64,000 nucleotides of DNA from Viridibacterium silvisoli (lineage in GTDB: Bacteria > Pseudomonadota > Gammaproteobacteria > Burkholderiales > Rhodocyclaceae), in the NCBI RefSeq assembly GCF_036017035.1, contig NZ_JAYXHS010000001.1, positions 1,860,001-1,924,000 on the forward strand, written 5' to 3'. The notes below the pieces were generated by a model. That model was not told the DNA's origin and ran no database searches. It worked only from the letters and a program-made list of their open reading frames with translations. The position numbers were made by a program, and so were the translations under genes. Positions 1 through 8,254 of the stretch are shown here, piece after piece (position 1 is the stretch's first letter; each line of letters opens with the position of its first letter).

Positions 1-461
1 TGGCTGCCGATCAATGTGCGCGAGACCCAGGACTGGATCAGCGGGCCGGTGGTGGAGAGCAGGAAATAGGGCAGGCCGATGGTGCCGAGCAACAGGCGGA
101 TGATGAGGAGGGAGGGGTCTTCGTCGCCGGAGGGTTTCCAGTGCGGGTCGGCGATGATGGGCAGGCAGGAGAGGCTGATGGCAAGCAGGGCGATATGCAG
201 GATCGCCTGGCGTCGTGGCGTGAGATGGTGGGTGACCCAGTCCGAGTAGGCATAGCCAGCCAGCAGCACGACCTGGAAAAACACCATGCAGATCGCCCAC
301 ACGGCAGCCGAGCCGCCAAACCACGGCAGGATCTGCTTGGCGATGATGGGTTGCACGAGGAAGAGTGCGAAGGCACTGATGAAGATCGTGCCCGCAAAGA
401 CGATGCGGGAGGCGAGGCGCGAAGCGGCGTGCGAGGTAACCTCAAACTCGGCAGCTCTCAT
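1..461 (-). CDS. Fused MFS/spermidine synthase-like membrane protein, N-terminal part only
   Basis: The reading frame starts at ATG 461 on the minus strand and runs off the left window edge with no stop, giving about 153 residues. It is strongly hydrophobic. Residues 33-50 read LFLVQPIIAKQILPWFGG, followed by further membrane helices with WAICMVFFQVVLLAGYAYSD, which is how the transmembrane half of SpeE-like proteins begins. In that family a C-terminal spermidine-synthase-like domain follows, but it lies outside the window. Substrate and function of these fused proteins are largely uncharacterised. Another long frame on this strand (38-445) is Ser/Pro/Arg-rich and is a shadow. Confidence 0.6.
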   Translation of the reverse strand, partial: MRAAEFEVTSHAASRLASRIVFAGTIFISAFALFLVQPIIAKQILPWFGGSAAVWAICMVFFQVVLLAGYAYSDWVTHHLTPRRQAILHIALLAISLSCLPIIADPHWKPSGDEDPSLLIIRLLLGTIGLPYFLLSTTGPLIQSWVSRTLIGS

Positions 462-834
462 GGATGCATGTTTCCTGTGCAGAGGCCTGTTCAGGTTCAT
501 CCGCCGGATGAGTCTGGACTGACCATGGGCCCTGGGGAAAATCTTCACCTGCGGGTTCGATTGTCGCCGACATTCGTGACACGTGTGCATGGTCTCTGCA
601 TATGTGCGGGATGTGCCGAACCATATCCGCTGGCGCAGGAGCCGTTTGCATGCATGACTTTGCTGAGGGAGGGCTGTTCGCCGGTCTTAGAATCGTGCCG
701 TCCGGGCTGTTCTATGTGCATCGCCCGTCATGCCCGAGTGAGCCCCCGCTGCGTGTGTGCATCACAAATCTGTCATGTAGGCGCCTCAAACTGGCGGATT
801 GAGCAAGCCACAAACGAGGGAGCACGTTTTAGCC
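462..834. other. Intergenic region upstream of phoX-like gene
   Basis: About 370 bases separate the divergent membrane-protein and PhoX-like genes. I see no convincing gene. A single CTGTCAT at 770-776 resembles one half of a Pho box, but no second half lies at the expected 11-base spacing, so PhoB control is not supported. GAGGGA at 816-821 is the probable Shine-Dalgarno of the downstream gene. Confidence 0.4.
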
Positions 835-2760
835 ATGGAACACAATCAATCACGCCGCCACGCCCTGAAACTCATCGGCAGTGCGCCCTTGCTGCCACTC
901 GCCAGCGGCCTGAGCGCGTCCGTGCTGTCTGCCTGCGCCAGCATGGGCAGCCGCCCGGCCGCGCGCGCCGTCAGCTTTACCTCGATGGCAGCACCCAGCC
1001 TGAACAACCCGGCCGAGATGGCGACGACCCTGGTCAAGTCCGGTCTCGTCGTGGACTACGTCGATGGTACGCAACAGACCTACGCGTTGAAGTACCAGCC
1101 TTTCTTCATGACTGGCGACATGGTGCCGGACGGCAAGGGCGGCAGCATCCTCGCGGGCGGCTACTACGACATCAACAACAAGCCCATCATCGACAAGTCG
1201 GTCGCGGGGAAAGAGCGCCATTTCTATTCCGACGGTCCTGACGGCACATCGCTGCTGACGCTGGCGGATGCGAATGTGCCGGGCATCAAGGGCAAGGCCG
1301 TGTTCGCTGCCGTGCAGTTCGAGTACACGACGCGTGACCAGGGCGGCAACAACACCTATGGCGTGCTGCCCTCGCCGATCGCCATTCTCACCCTGGACCA
1401 GGACCAGACCACCGGTGCGCTGACGCTGGTGAAGTATCACAACGTCGACATGTCCAGCGCGCACGGCCTGTGGATCACCTGTGGCGCCAGCCTGTCGCCG
1501 TGGAACACGCACCTGTCGAGCGAAGAGTACGAGCCGGACGCGCAGTTCATCGCCGACAACAAGGTGTTCAAGGCCTATAGCAAGAACCTGTACGGCGACG
1601 AGACCAAGGCCAATCCGTACCACTACGGCCACCTGCCTGAAATCACCATCAAGCCGGACGGCACTGGCAGCGTGAAGAAGCACTACTGCCTTGGCCGCAT
1701 CTCGCACGAACTCATCCAGGTGATGCCGGACAACCGCACCGTGCTGATGGGGGATGACTTCACTAACGGCGGCCTGTACATGTTCGTCGCCGACAAGGAG
1801 AAAGACCTGTCGGCCGGCTCCCTGTACGTTGCCAAGGTCGGTGCCGGTTTCTCGCTGGACCCGAACGCAGCGGGCGCAAGCCTCACCTGGGTCAATCTCG
1901 GCCACGCCACCAGCGCCGAGATCGAAGCCCTTGCCAATACGCTCAAGCCGGCCGACATCATGACGGCGTCGAAGACCGACCCGAACGACGCGAGCTATAC
2001 CAAGGTCTTCGTCGATGGCGTGGCGAACTGGGTCAAGCTCAAGCCGGGCATGGAGAAGGCGGCAGCTTTCCTCGAGACACACCGCTATTCCAATCTCGTG
2101 GGTGCCAGCATGGGCTTCACCAAGCTCGAAGGCACGACAGTCAACGCCAAAGACAAGATCGCCTACTCGGCGCTGCAGAATATCCAGGCGTCCATGGTCA
2201 AGGGCAATGCCGCCTGGCGTGAGTCGGTCGGCATTACGGTCGACAAGGCAGTCATCGCTGGCGGCGTGTTTGCACACAACCTCGCCGGCGGTCAGAGCGA
2301 TGTCGGTGGCAAGCAGATCAACAGCGAGTGGGTGCCGGTGCGCACGCGTGCGTTGTTGATGGGGGAAGACATCCCCTCTGACGCGCTGGGTAATCTCGCC
2401 AACCCCGACAAGATCGCCAACCCGGACAACCTCAAGTTCTCCGAGAAGCTGCGCACCCTGTTCATCGGCGAAGACAGCAGCACCCACGTCAATAACTTCC
2501 TGTGGGCCTACAACGTCGACACGAAGAAGCTGTCGCGCATCGCCTCGATGCCGGTCGGTGCCGAATCGACCGGTCTGCATGCAGTCGATGAGATCCATGG
2601 CTGGACCTACATCATGAGCAACTTCCAGCACGCCGGCGACTGGATCCCCGCGCTGCACGGCAAGGTGCAGGCGACCGTCGAGCCACTGGTGCGTGCCAAC
2701 TACAAGGATCGCTTCGGTGCGGCAGTGGGTTATCTGACAGGCGTGCCCGTGCTGTCATAA
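835..2760 (+). CDS. PhoX-type (DUF839) phosphatase, Tat lipoprotein
   Basis: This is a 641-residue protein of the DUF839/PhoX family, whose characterised members are calcium-dependent periplasmic or surface alkaline phosphatases releasing phosphate from organic esters. I chose ATG 835 over an in-frame TTG at 799 because GAGGGA precedes it and it places the twin-arginine motif SRRHALK at residues 6-12. The signal ends in a lipobox-like LSAC with Cys34, so the protein is probably Tat-exported and then lipidated. The body has the acidic, glycine-rich beta-propeller character of PhoX, including HGLWITCGASLSPWNTHLSS at about residue 204. A strong terminator follows directly. The exact substrate is not shown by sequence. 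Confidence 0.82.
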   Translation: MEHNQSRRHALKLIGSAPLLPLASGLSASVLSACASMGSRPAARAVSFTSMAAPSLNNPAEMATTLVKSGLVVDYVDGTQQTYALKYQPFFMTGDMVPDGKGGSILAGGYYDINNKPIIDKSVAGKERHFYSDGPDGTSLLTLADANVPGIKGKAVFAAVQFEYTTRDQGGNNTYGVLPSPIAILTLDQDQTTGALTLVKYHNVDMSSAHGLWITCGASLSPWNTHLSSEEYEPDAQFIADNKVFKAYSKNLYGDETKANPYHYGHLPEITIKPDGTGSVKKHYCLGRISHELIQVMPDNRTVLMGDDFTNGGLYMFVADKEKDLSAGSLYVAKVGAGFSLDPNAAGASLTWVNLGHATSAEIEALANTLKPADIMTASKTDPNDASYTKVFVDGVANWVKLKPGMEKAAAFLETHRYSNLVGASMGFTKLEGTTVNAKDKIAYSALQNIQASMVKGNAAWRESVGITVDKAVIAGGVFAHNLAGGQSDVGGKQINSEWVPVRTRALLMGEDIPSDALGNLANPDKIANPDNLKFSEKLRTLFIGEDSSTHVNNFLWAYNVDTKKLSRIASMPVGAESTGLHAVDEIHGWTYIMSNFQHAGDWIPALHGKVQATVEPLVRANYKDRFGAAVGYLTGVPVLS

Positions 2761-2785
2761 GGCCCGCCGGACGAGGACCAGCCAG

Positions 2786-2815
2786 GGGCAGCGCCGCAAG
2801 GTGCTGCCCTTTTTT
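2786..2815 (+). terminator. Rho-independent terminator after PhoX-like gene
   Basis: A 10-base-pair stem (2786-2795 with 2800-2809, one G-T pair) encloses a GCAA tetraloop and is followed by six T residues at 2810-2815. It lies 26 bases after the PhoX stop codon. Confidence 0.9.
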
Positions 2816-2941
2816 CATTCACGGCAGCCTTGTTGATGGAGGCTGCCGTGCGGTGCGTTGGCTCCCGTCCGTCCGCTGAAATAATGACATGGTCAAATCC
2901 GACTACAATGAACCGGACGCCACATCATGCGGAGCTGACGA

Positions 2942-3907
2942 ATGAAAGCCGGAAGTGTCTTGCAACATGTTCGTGCTTGCTTGCCCTGGGCTACCGGCGC
3001 CGTGCTCGGCATGGCCGCCATGCCGGCGCAGGCCATCGTCTCCAGTCAGAATCCAGCGAGCTGGCTCGGCGGTGGCATCGACTACCTCGATGGCGTGGGC
3101 CAGCTCATCGTGTCGCGTAGCGACGGCAATTTCGGTTGCAGCGGCAGCCTGATCGCGGGCGGGCAGTATGTGCTCACTGCCGCACATTGCCTGAGCGGCG
3201 ATAGCGGCACCTTGACGACTTCCAGCGTCGCCCTGTCTTTCAAGGGCGGCAGCGTGACCGCCAGCGCAACCGAGTTCTATACCCACGGCGGATGGACAGG
3301 CGACACCTCCGCCGGCAATGACATCGCGCTGATCAAACTGGCCAGCGCCATTACATCGATTGACGGGTACCAGTTCGCGTCTGGCAATGTGCAGGGTGCG
3401 AGCGTGATCATCGCGGGCTATGGCTTCGTCGGTACGGGCGCGAGTGGCTTCAATGCCAATACCTTCGGCACGCTTCGCTACGGATACAACGAGTACGACG
3501 CGAGCAGCCTGTACTACACCCAGCATGCCTACTCGAGCAGCGTCTACCTCTACGACTTTGACAGCCCCGCCGGCAGCAGCAGTATCTTTGGCTCGGCCGG
3601 CCTGGGGGCCAGCGAAGCGACCATCGCTCCCGGCGATTCCGGTGGCGCCACGCTGGTGAATGTGGGCGGGGAATGGCTGCTCGCCGGGGTTCACTCTTTC
3701 GCGAGCTGCCCATCGGGTTACTGCCCGGTTGATGGCCGATTCGGAGATATCGCGGGCGATACCTCCGTGTTCGCGCAGTCAGCCTGGCTGCAAAGCTATC
3801 TTCCAGCGGCGGTTCCGGAAGCGCCGTCATGGGCGATGCTGATGGCGGGCGCCGGCCTGCTGGGGGGCATTGCCCGGCGCCGCAATCGCACTTCCGCTCG
3901 GCCGTAG
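2942..3907 (+). CDS. Secreted trypsin-like serine protease with PEP-CTERM anchor
   Basis: This 321-residue S1-family protease has an N-terminal signal peptide ending near AMPAQA. The catalytic triad is intact: His82 in LTAAHC, Asp127 in GNDIALIKL and Ser233 in GDSGG. The C-terminus carries a PEP-CTERM sorting signal: PEAPSWAMLMAGAGLLGG followed by an arginine-rich tail. The protein is therefore expected to be processed by an exosortase and delivered to the cell surface or extracellular matrix. No exosortase gene is in the window, so it must lie elsewhere. The gene is monocistronic, behind the PhoX terminator. Specificity is unknown. Confidence 0.87.
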   Translation: MKAGSVLQHVRACLPWATGAVLGMAAMPAQAIVSSQNPASWLGGGIDYLDGVGQLIVSRSDGNFGCSGSLIAGGQYVLTAAHCLSGDSGTLTTSSVALSFKGGSVTASATEFYTHGGWTGDTSAGNDIALIKLASAITSIDGYQFASGNVQGASVIIAGYGFVGTGASGFNANTFGTLRYGYNEYDASSLYYTQHAYSSSVYLYDFDSPAGSSSIFGSAGLGASEATIAPGDSGGATLVNVGGEWLLAGVHSFASCPSGYCPVDGRFGDIAGDTSVFAQSAWLQSYLPAAVPEAPSWAMLMAGAGLLGGIARRRNRTSARP

Positions 3908-4107
3908 TATCTGCGTAAGCCCGGCTGCCTAGATTCGGCATGGCATGGATTGTCGGGCCTGGCTGCCCGGCGTAGCCAGGCTGAAGAACGCCGGGGCCCG
4001 ATACGGGTTTGCCGGCCAGATCCGGCCCGATTCATGCATGCCCGTTGCATCACTTCAGCATCGGCATTCGCCGAGGCAAGCCTGACGTCGCAAGAAAGGA
4101 GCACTCC

Positions 4108-4635
4108 ATGATCTACGGTCTGACCCAGCTTGGTTTTGTTCACACCCTCATCAGCCTCGTCGCGGTGTTCGCGGGCATCTTTGCGCTCGTGCGCGACAAG
4201 GAGATCTCTCCCGCCAATACCGTCGGCAAGCTGTATGTGTGGACTACGGTGCTGACGTGCCTCACGGGCTTCGGCATCTTCCAGCACGGCGGCTTCGGCA
4301 AGCCACACGCGCTGGGCGTGCTCACCTTGCTGGTGCTGGCGGGTGTTTATGTTGCGAACAACACAGCCTTGCTCGGTCGGTGGTCGCGTTATGCAGCAGT
4401 CGTGGGCATGTCGCTGACCTTCATGTTCCACTGGATTCCCGCGATTACCGAGACCACGACGCGGCTACCTCTGGGCGCTCCCCTGTTGCCCAACGCCGAG
4501 GCGCCCGAACTGCAGGTGGTTGCTGGCGTTCTGGGGCTGTTGTTCCTGATCGGGGCTGGTCTGCAGGTGCGGCGCATTCGTGCAGGGGCGGGCGCTGCAG
4601 CGAGCACGACGCCAGTAGGTACTGCCTTGTCCTGA
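4108..4635 (+). CDS. Small integral membrane protein, unknown function
   Basis: This 175-residue protein begins at ATG 4108, six bases after a perfect AAGGAG at 4096-4101. It has four to five predicted membrane helices, starting with LGFVHTLISLVAVFAGIFAL and ending with VVAGVLGLLFLIGAGLQV, then a short basic, Ala/Thr-rich tail. The pattern resembles small DUF2306-like or cytochrome-b561-like membrane proteins. It has few histidines (such as HGGFGKPHA), so haem binding is only a possibility. No neighbour suggests a role. It is clearly coding because of the strong ribosome binding site and regular helix pattern. Confidence 0.7.
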   Translation: MIYGLTQLGFVHTLISLVAVFAGIFALVRDKEISPANTVGKLYVWTTVLTCLTGFGIFQHGGFGKPHALGVLTLLVLAGVYVANNTALLGRWSRYAAVVGMSLTFMFHWIPAITETTTRLPLGAPLLPNAEAPELQVVAGVLGLLFLIGAGLQVRRIRAGAGAAASTTPVGTALS

Positions 4636-4796
4636 TCGTCGGTTGCGAGGTCCCGGCGCTCCTCGCGGTGGCGCGTCGGGCTTTACGCGCTTTTACCGGG
4701 CTTTACCCCGCGCGGGTTTCGCTCGGCCGCGCCCTGGTCGATAAATGAGTATGCCTGCCGCACACGGCACCATTCATATCGTCAAGGACCTCAACC

Positions 4797-5114
4797 ATGG
4801 TTTCCGCCATTTCCTCCGCCAGCAGCGTCACTGCCGTGACCGCGAGCAGTTCGAATAACGTCACGACGCTGGAGCGGCAGCTCGCGTCATTGCAGAAGCA
4901 ACTGACCGAAGCGCAGAAGGATACGACCAGCGCGGACAGCGCAGCCAAGGCGCAGCAGCTGCAACAGCAGATCGCCGCGCTGGAGCAGAAGATCGCGCAA
5001 GCGAAGGCGCAGGAGCAATCGACGACGAGCAGCCAGGATGCTCAAGGTGCGCAGGCCGCAACCGGGCGTTCGTCGAGCGCGACGCTGGGCAACAACGTGG
5101 ACGAATTCGCGTAG
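4797..5114 (+). CDS. FlxA-like coiled-coil protein
   Basis: This 105-residue protein has a Ser/Thr-rich head, a central coiled coil of about 55 residues (LERQLASLQKQLTEAQKD and QQLQQQIAALEQKIAQAK) and a low-complexity tail. The layout and composition match the FlxA-like family, first named from a flagellar-regulon gene of E. coli and of unknown function. AAGGA lies about eight bases before ATG 4797. The stop codon TAG (5112-5114) lies in the first bases of a REPIN, so the repeat fixes the C-terminus NVDEFA. Confidence 0.7.
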   Translation: MVSAISSASSVTAVTASSSNNVTTLERQLASLQKQLTEAQKDTTSADSAAKAQQLQQQIAALEQKIAQAKAQEQSTTSSQDAQGAQAATGRSSSATLGNNVDEFA

Positions 5115-5214
5115 GTCGGAAAAGCGGAGCGCCTTCCGGCATTTCACATCATCGATAGGTGGTGGGCCTGATTCAGGGCCCGATGTCGGAAGGCGCTCTG
5201 CCTTTCCGGCCTGC
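5111..5214. repeat. REPIN, family C copy 1
   Basis: Two inverted REP units (5111-5143 and about 5182-5214) share the core GTCGGAAAAGCGCAGCGCC with small changes, separated by about 40 bases. The copy is more degenerate than those flanking the RAYT gene at 17 kb. It overlaps the stop codon of the FlxA-like gene and ends six bases before the allA stop, so it sits between convergent genes. Confidence 0.85.
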
Positions 5215-5220
5215 GAGAAC

Positions 5221-5724
5221 CTATAGCGCCGGAATGATCGCCACCGGCGCCAGCTCGATCTCGTCGCAGTTATTGCCGGGCCCGCTGCGGTCGATGACGA
5301 GGAAGTCGCTGACTTCGTCGAGCGCCATCAAGGGGTGGTGCCACACGCCTTTGGCATAGTTGACGCCCTGTGCCGCCGTTGCAAGGAAGCAGCGCAGATG
5401 GCCTGCCGTCGGCGGCTCGCCGGGCCGTGCGACGACCACCAGGTACGGACGCCCTGACAGCGGCACGAAGGCCTGCGAGCCTTTGGGGTGACGCTCCATC
5501 ATCGGCACGATGAAGGGCAGCGCGCGCGGCAGGCCGCGGAAGATGCTCACGATGACGCGACCGTCCTCCCCCGCGTCGAGATTCGCGAGGTCGTGGTAGC
5601 GCTCCGTATTGCCCGCGTTGATCGGGAAATGCTTCACCGCATCGCTGGCCTCGATGACGTCGCCAAAAGGCGCGAAGGCTTCGTGCGTGAGGGGTTCGAT
5701 TTTCAGGTGGAGTGCGTCGGTCAT
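5221..5724 (-). CDS. allA: Ureidoglycolate lyase
   Basis: This 167-residue protein matches the AllA family along its whole length. AllA cleaves ureidoglycolate to glyoxylate and urea in allantoin degradation and is a small cytosolic cupin-fold enzyme. Recognisable blocks are LTHEAFAPFGDVIEA near the N-terminus, MMERHPKGSQAFVPLSGRPY in the middle, and GVNYAKGVWHHPLMAL, which carries the metal/active-site histidines. It lies downstream of alc on the same strand with a 121-base gap holding a hairpin repeat, and the two probably form an alc-allA unit converting allantoate to glyoxylate and urea. Confidence 0.93.
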   Translation of the reverse strand: MTDALHLKIEPLTHEAFAPFGDVIEASDAVKHFPINAGNTERYHDLANLDAGEDGRVIVSIFRGLPRALPFIVPMMERHPKGSQAFVPLSGRPYLVVVARPGEPPTAGHLRCFLATAAQGVNYAKGVWHHPLMALDEVSDFLVIDRSGPGNNCDEIELAPVAIIPAL

Positions 5725-5751
5725 CGTTGATTGGTCACGCCTTCAAATTCT

Positions 5752-5835
5752 GTCATTCCCGCGAAGGCGGGCATCCACTTCTACGTGATAGCTAAGTCTG
5801 GTTTTGACGTGGATTCCCGCCTTCGCGGGAATGAC
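5752..5835. repeat. Inverted repeat, family A copy 1 (alc-allA gap)
   Basis: The left arm GTCATTCCCGCGAAGGCGGG is repeated in inverse at the right end (about 5812-5835). Each arm also folds on itself through CCCGC...GCGGG. The element fills the space between alc and allA and may act as an RNA processing or partial termination hairpin. Related copies are at 30264, 33670, 56269 and 58839. Confidence 0.85.
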
Positions 5836-5845
5836 GGCAAGCGGG

Positions 5846-6853
5846 CTAGGCTCCTGCCACCTTCCCGAACAAACGCAAACGACTCACCCCGCCATCCGGG
5901 AAGATATTGAACCGCACATGCGTCACCGGTCCGAGCGCGGCGAGTCCGTCGAAGCTATGCACGGCATCCATCGACAGCTTCTGTTGCGGCAACAGCTCCT
6001 GCCAGAACATGCTCTGCGTGATCAGCGACTGGTCCGTGCCGCCCGTCATGCGCGCAGCCTGCAGCGAGCAGGAGTCCGGGAAGTTGCCTTTGAAGAAGGC
6101 CGTGTCGACTTCGACGCGCTCGATGATGCCGGGTGCGGCCAGCGCGATGATGCTCCAGTCATTGCCCGGTTCGCGGCGGCGACGCGTTTCCCAACCGTCG
6201 CCCATGTTCACGCCGCGGCCCGGCAGCAGCAGCGCCGAGGCGAGGCCGAAGTGTTCGTTGTTGGCGGCGACCACGTAAGCGCCATTGATGGCGGCGGCAA
6301 GATCGAGCTCTGCGCCAGCAATGGTGGTATCGCTGCTGGGGCGACCATACACGCGCAAGCGGGCGATACCGCCGTCGGGGAAGATCGAGATGCGCACATG
6401 CGTCCAGGTCTCCTGGCTCGTCAGTGCGTGGTAGTGGTGCGCGTTGCCCTTGAGCGCGACGGTGGGCAGCAGCGAAGTCCAGCGCACGTCGGCGGCGGGC
6501 ACATCCTTGTCGCTATGGCAGGCTTCGAGCGAGGCGCCGGGCGGGTAGTTGCCGGTGAAGTGACGCGTGTCGATGTCGACGCCGAAGATGCGGCCGGGGC
6601 GTGCGAGTTTCACCACGCACCAGTCGTTGCCCGGGCCGCGCTTGCGGCGCGATTCCCAGCCATCCATCCACTTGCCGTTGTCATCGTACTTGCCGACGAT
6701 GAAGACCGGCTCGGCCGGATCCAGCATGCGCTCCTTCGGTGCGAAGAATTCGTCGCTGGCGGCAACGGCCTTTGCACCGAGGCGCGTGTCAGCGAGGTTG
6801 GTATAGCGCCGCGTAAAGTCCGGGGCATCGGGATCGAGGGTAACGACGGCCAT
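5846..6853 (-). CDS. alc: Allantoicase
   Basis: This 335-residue protein corresponds to allantoicase (allantoate amidinohydrolase), which converts allantoate to ureidoglycolate and urea. The family is built from two homologous jelly-roll halves. Both are visible: DGWESRRKRGPGNDWCVV at about residues 64-81 and DGWETRRRREPGNDWSII in the second half, each followed by a G-V/ERVEVDTxxFxGN(Y/F)P stretch. Length agrees with bacterial and fungal allantoicases. AAGGA precedes the start. The gene is transcribed divergently from a GntR regulator and upstream of allA, supporting a ureide-utilisation operon. Confidence 0.94.
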   Translation of the reverse strand: MAVVTLDPDAPDFTRRYTNLADTRLGAKAVAASDEFFAPKERMLDPAEPVFIVGKYDDNGKWMDGWESRRKRGPGNDWCVVKLARPGRIFGVDIDTRHFTGNYPPGASLEACHSDKDVPAADVRWTSLLPTVALKGNAHHYHALTSQETWTHVRISIFPDGGIARLRVYGRPSSDTTIAGAELDLAAAINGAYVVAANNEHFGLASALLLPGRGVNMGDGWETRRRREPGNDWSIIALAAPGIIERVEVDTAFFKGNFPDSCSLQAARMTGGTDQSLITQSMFWQELLPQQKLSMDAVHSFDGLAALGPVTHVRFNIFPDGGVSRLRLFGKVAGA

Positions 6854-6905
6854 ATGAAGTCCTTTTCAATGCATTGCGCTGCCAGCGTCGACTGGCGGGC
6901 GTACG

Positions 6906-6927
6906 TTCCAAGCTTGTTTCCAAGCTT
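6906..6927. promoter_or_regulatory. Tandem TTCCAAGCTT repeat in alc-gntR divergent promoter
   Basis: TTCCAAGCTT occurs at 6906-6915 and again at 6918-6927, 12 bases apart, in the 230-base region between the divergent alc and gntR genes. A tandem decamer here is a reasonable candidate operator for the GntR-type protein. This is inference only. Confidence 0.35.
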
Positions 6928-7083
6928 ACCGCCGCGTCGCCGCAGCGGGGTGAATAAGCAGTATTCGTGCTGGGCGCATGGGCGGGCCGCAAAATTGCCC
7001 GGCCGCCGTGCGTGTCATACTTCGAACCGTTGCGGGCGCTCCGCGCCCACGGGCCTTCATTCCATTTTCCATTCCTCTACGCC

Positions 7084-7812
7084 ATGAAACGACGCCAACC
7101 CATTGCCGGAGAGATCAAGCCCGCTGCCCCACGTCGCCGCGACAGCGTGGGTGCCGCCGATGCACGCATCTACGACTCGATCTTCCAGGCCGTGATGATG
7201 CAACGCCTCAAGCCCGGCATGAAGCTGCCCGAGCCGCAGCTGTGCGAGCTCTTCGGCGTCAGCCGCACCCTGGTGCGCAAGGCCTTGCAACGCCTCGAGA
7301 GCGACCACATCGTCGAGTTGCGCCCCAATCGCGGCGCTGTCGTTGCTTCGCCGACGCCCGAGGAGACGCGCGAGATCTTCGTCGCACGCCGCGCCATCGA
7401 AGCCGCCATCATGCCGCTGGCCATAGCCAACAATACGCCTGCGCGCATCGAACTGCTGCGCAAGGCGCTGAAGGCCGAGCACGAAGCCCTGCACACGCCC
7501 TCGCAACTCGAATGGGCTCAGCGCGCCGGCAACTTCCACGTGTTGCTGGCCGAGCAGGCAGGTAACGGCGTGTTGAGCGCCTTCCTGACGCAGCTGATGT
7601 CACGCTGCTCCCTCATCGTCACGCTCTACGAGGTGCCGGGCGACTCCGTGTGCGAGCACGAAGAGCACGAGCAACTCGTCGAACTGATCGCAAAGAGCGA
7701 CGTGGCCGGTGCGACCGCGCTGATGGATACCCACCTGCGCGCACTCGAAGCGCGTATCCGCCTGCCCAAGGCCGACGAAGCGCCGGATCTGGGCGCTTTG
7801 CTCGGGCTGTAA
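7084..7812 (+). CDS. GntR-family (FCD/FadR-type) transcriptional regulator
   Basis: This 242-residue protein has an N-terminal winged helix (about residues 26-92) with LPEPQLCELFGVSRTLVRKA and the wing RPNRGAVVASP. A C-terminal all-helical FCD ligand domain follows, with EIFVARRAIEA and the conserved histidines of NFHVLLAE and EHEEHEQLVELI/MDTHLRAL that usually bind a metal ion near the effector. Start ATG 7084 gives the usual length. It is divergent from alc and precedes a BMP-type binding protein, so purine or ureide control is likely. The effector is unknown. Confidence 0.88.
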   Translation: MKRRQPIAGEIKPAAPRRRDSVGAADARIYDSIFQAVMMQRLKPGMKLPEPQLCELFGVSRTLVRKALQRLESDHIVELRPNRGAVVASPTPEETREIFVARRAIEAAIMPLAIANNTPARIELLRKALKAEHEALHTPSQLEWAQRAGNFHVLLAEQAGNGVLSAFLTQLMSRCSLIVTLYEVPGDSVCEHEEHEQLVELIAKSDVAGATALMDTHLRALEARIRLPKADEAPDLGALLGL

Positions 7813-8254
7813 AACCGCCACAAATCAGGCTGCGCGGGTCGTTAGCGAATTTGGGTGAATGAGTGGCTCGCTCGCCGTGCCTGAGCACTGCTCTGCGCGA
7901 GCCGCCTTGCTGACAACCCGCTCGCTCCGCTTTGTGACGGTTTCGAACGCTGCTAACCAACAATCGTATACACTTTAATGGTGCTTGCCAAGCGCTAGGC
8001 CTGATGCCGCCCAGTGCTCCGGAAGAATGCACCGACATCGCGCTTCGTGTTCATTAATTGTGCGCCTGAAAGGCGTTTTGACGAGGCCTGGGCCAGCGTC
8101 AGATGGGACGAAAGACCCGTCAGGCATGGTTCTAAAGTCAGAAGATGGCTTCTGGAACGGATGTTGCATGTATCCACTTTAAAGGCGTAAAGAATACATT
8201 TTTGATTGCAGCCATACGCCAGCGCAATCGGCCTACATTCCGGAGAGTTTCACC
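7813..8254. other. Intergenic region with possible GntR site
   Basis: About 440 bases without a convincing gene separate gntR from the first BMP-type binding protein. Its notable element is GTATAC at 7966-7971. CGGAGAG just before ATG 8255 is the ribosome binding site. I looked for a recognisable riboswitch in the 8040-8240 leader and could not establish one. Confidence 0.4.
7966..7971. promoter_or_regulatory. GTATAC core, candidate FCD-GntR operator
   Basis: CGTATAC occurs here, about 285 bases before the first BMP-type gene, and again at 18856-18861 upstream of the DUF1989/BMP-2 divergent pair. Several FCD-type GntR regulators bind palindromes centred on GTATAC, so both sites could be read by the 7084-7812 protein. 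Flanks are only weakly conserved. Confidence 0.25.

Noticed and set aside
770..776. Pho box before the PhoX-like gene
   Set aside because: Only one CTGTCAT half-site is present; no second half at 11-base spacing.
850..2658. 602-codon open frame antisense to the PhoX-like gene
   Set aside because: It has a Val/Arg/Gly-rich shadow composition with no family motif and lies wholly opposite a well-supported gene.
3957..3981. GCCTGGCT...AGCCAGGC hairpin after the PEP-CTERM protease
   Set aside because: Eight-base-pair stem, nine-base loop and no T-run, 50 bases after the stop; it may be chance.
8040..8240. Riboswitch in the leader of the first BMP gene
   Set aside because: I could fold some short stems but none matches a riboswitch consensus I can state; it needs a covariance search.
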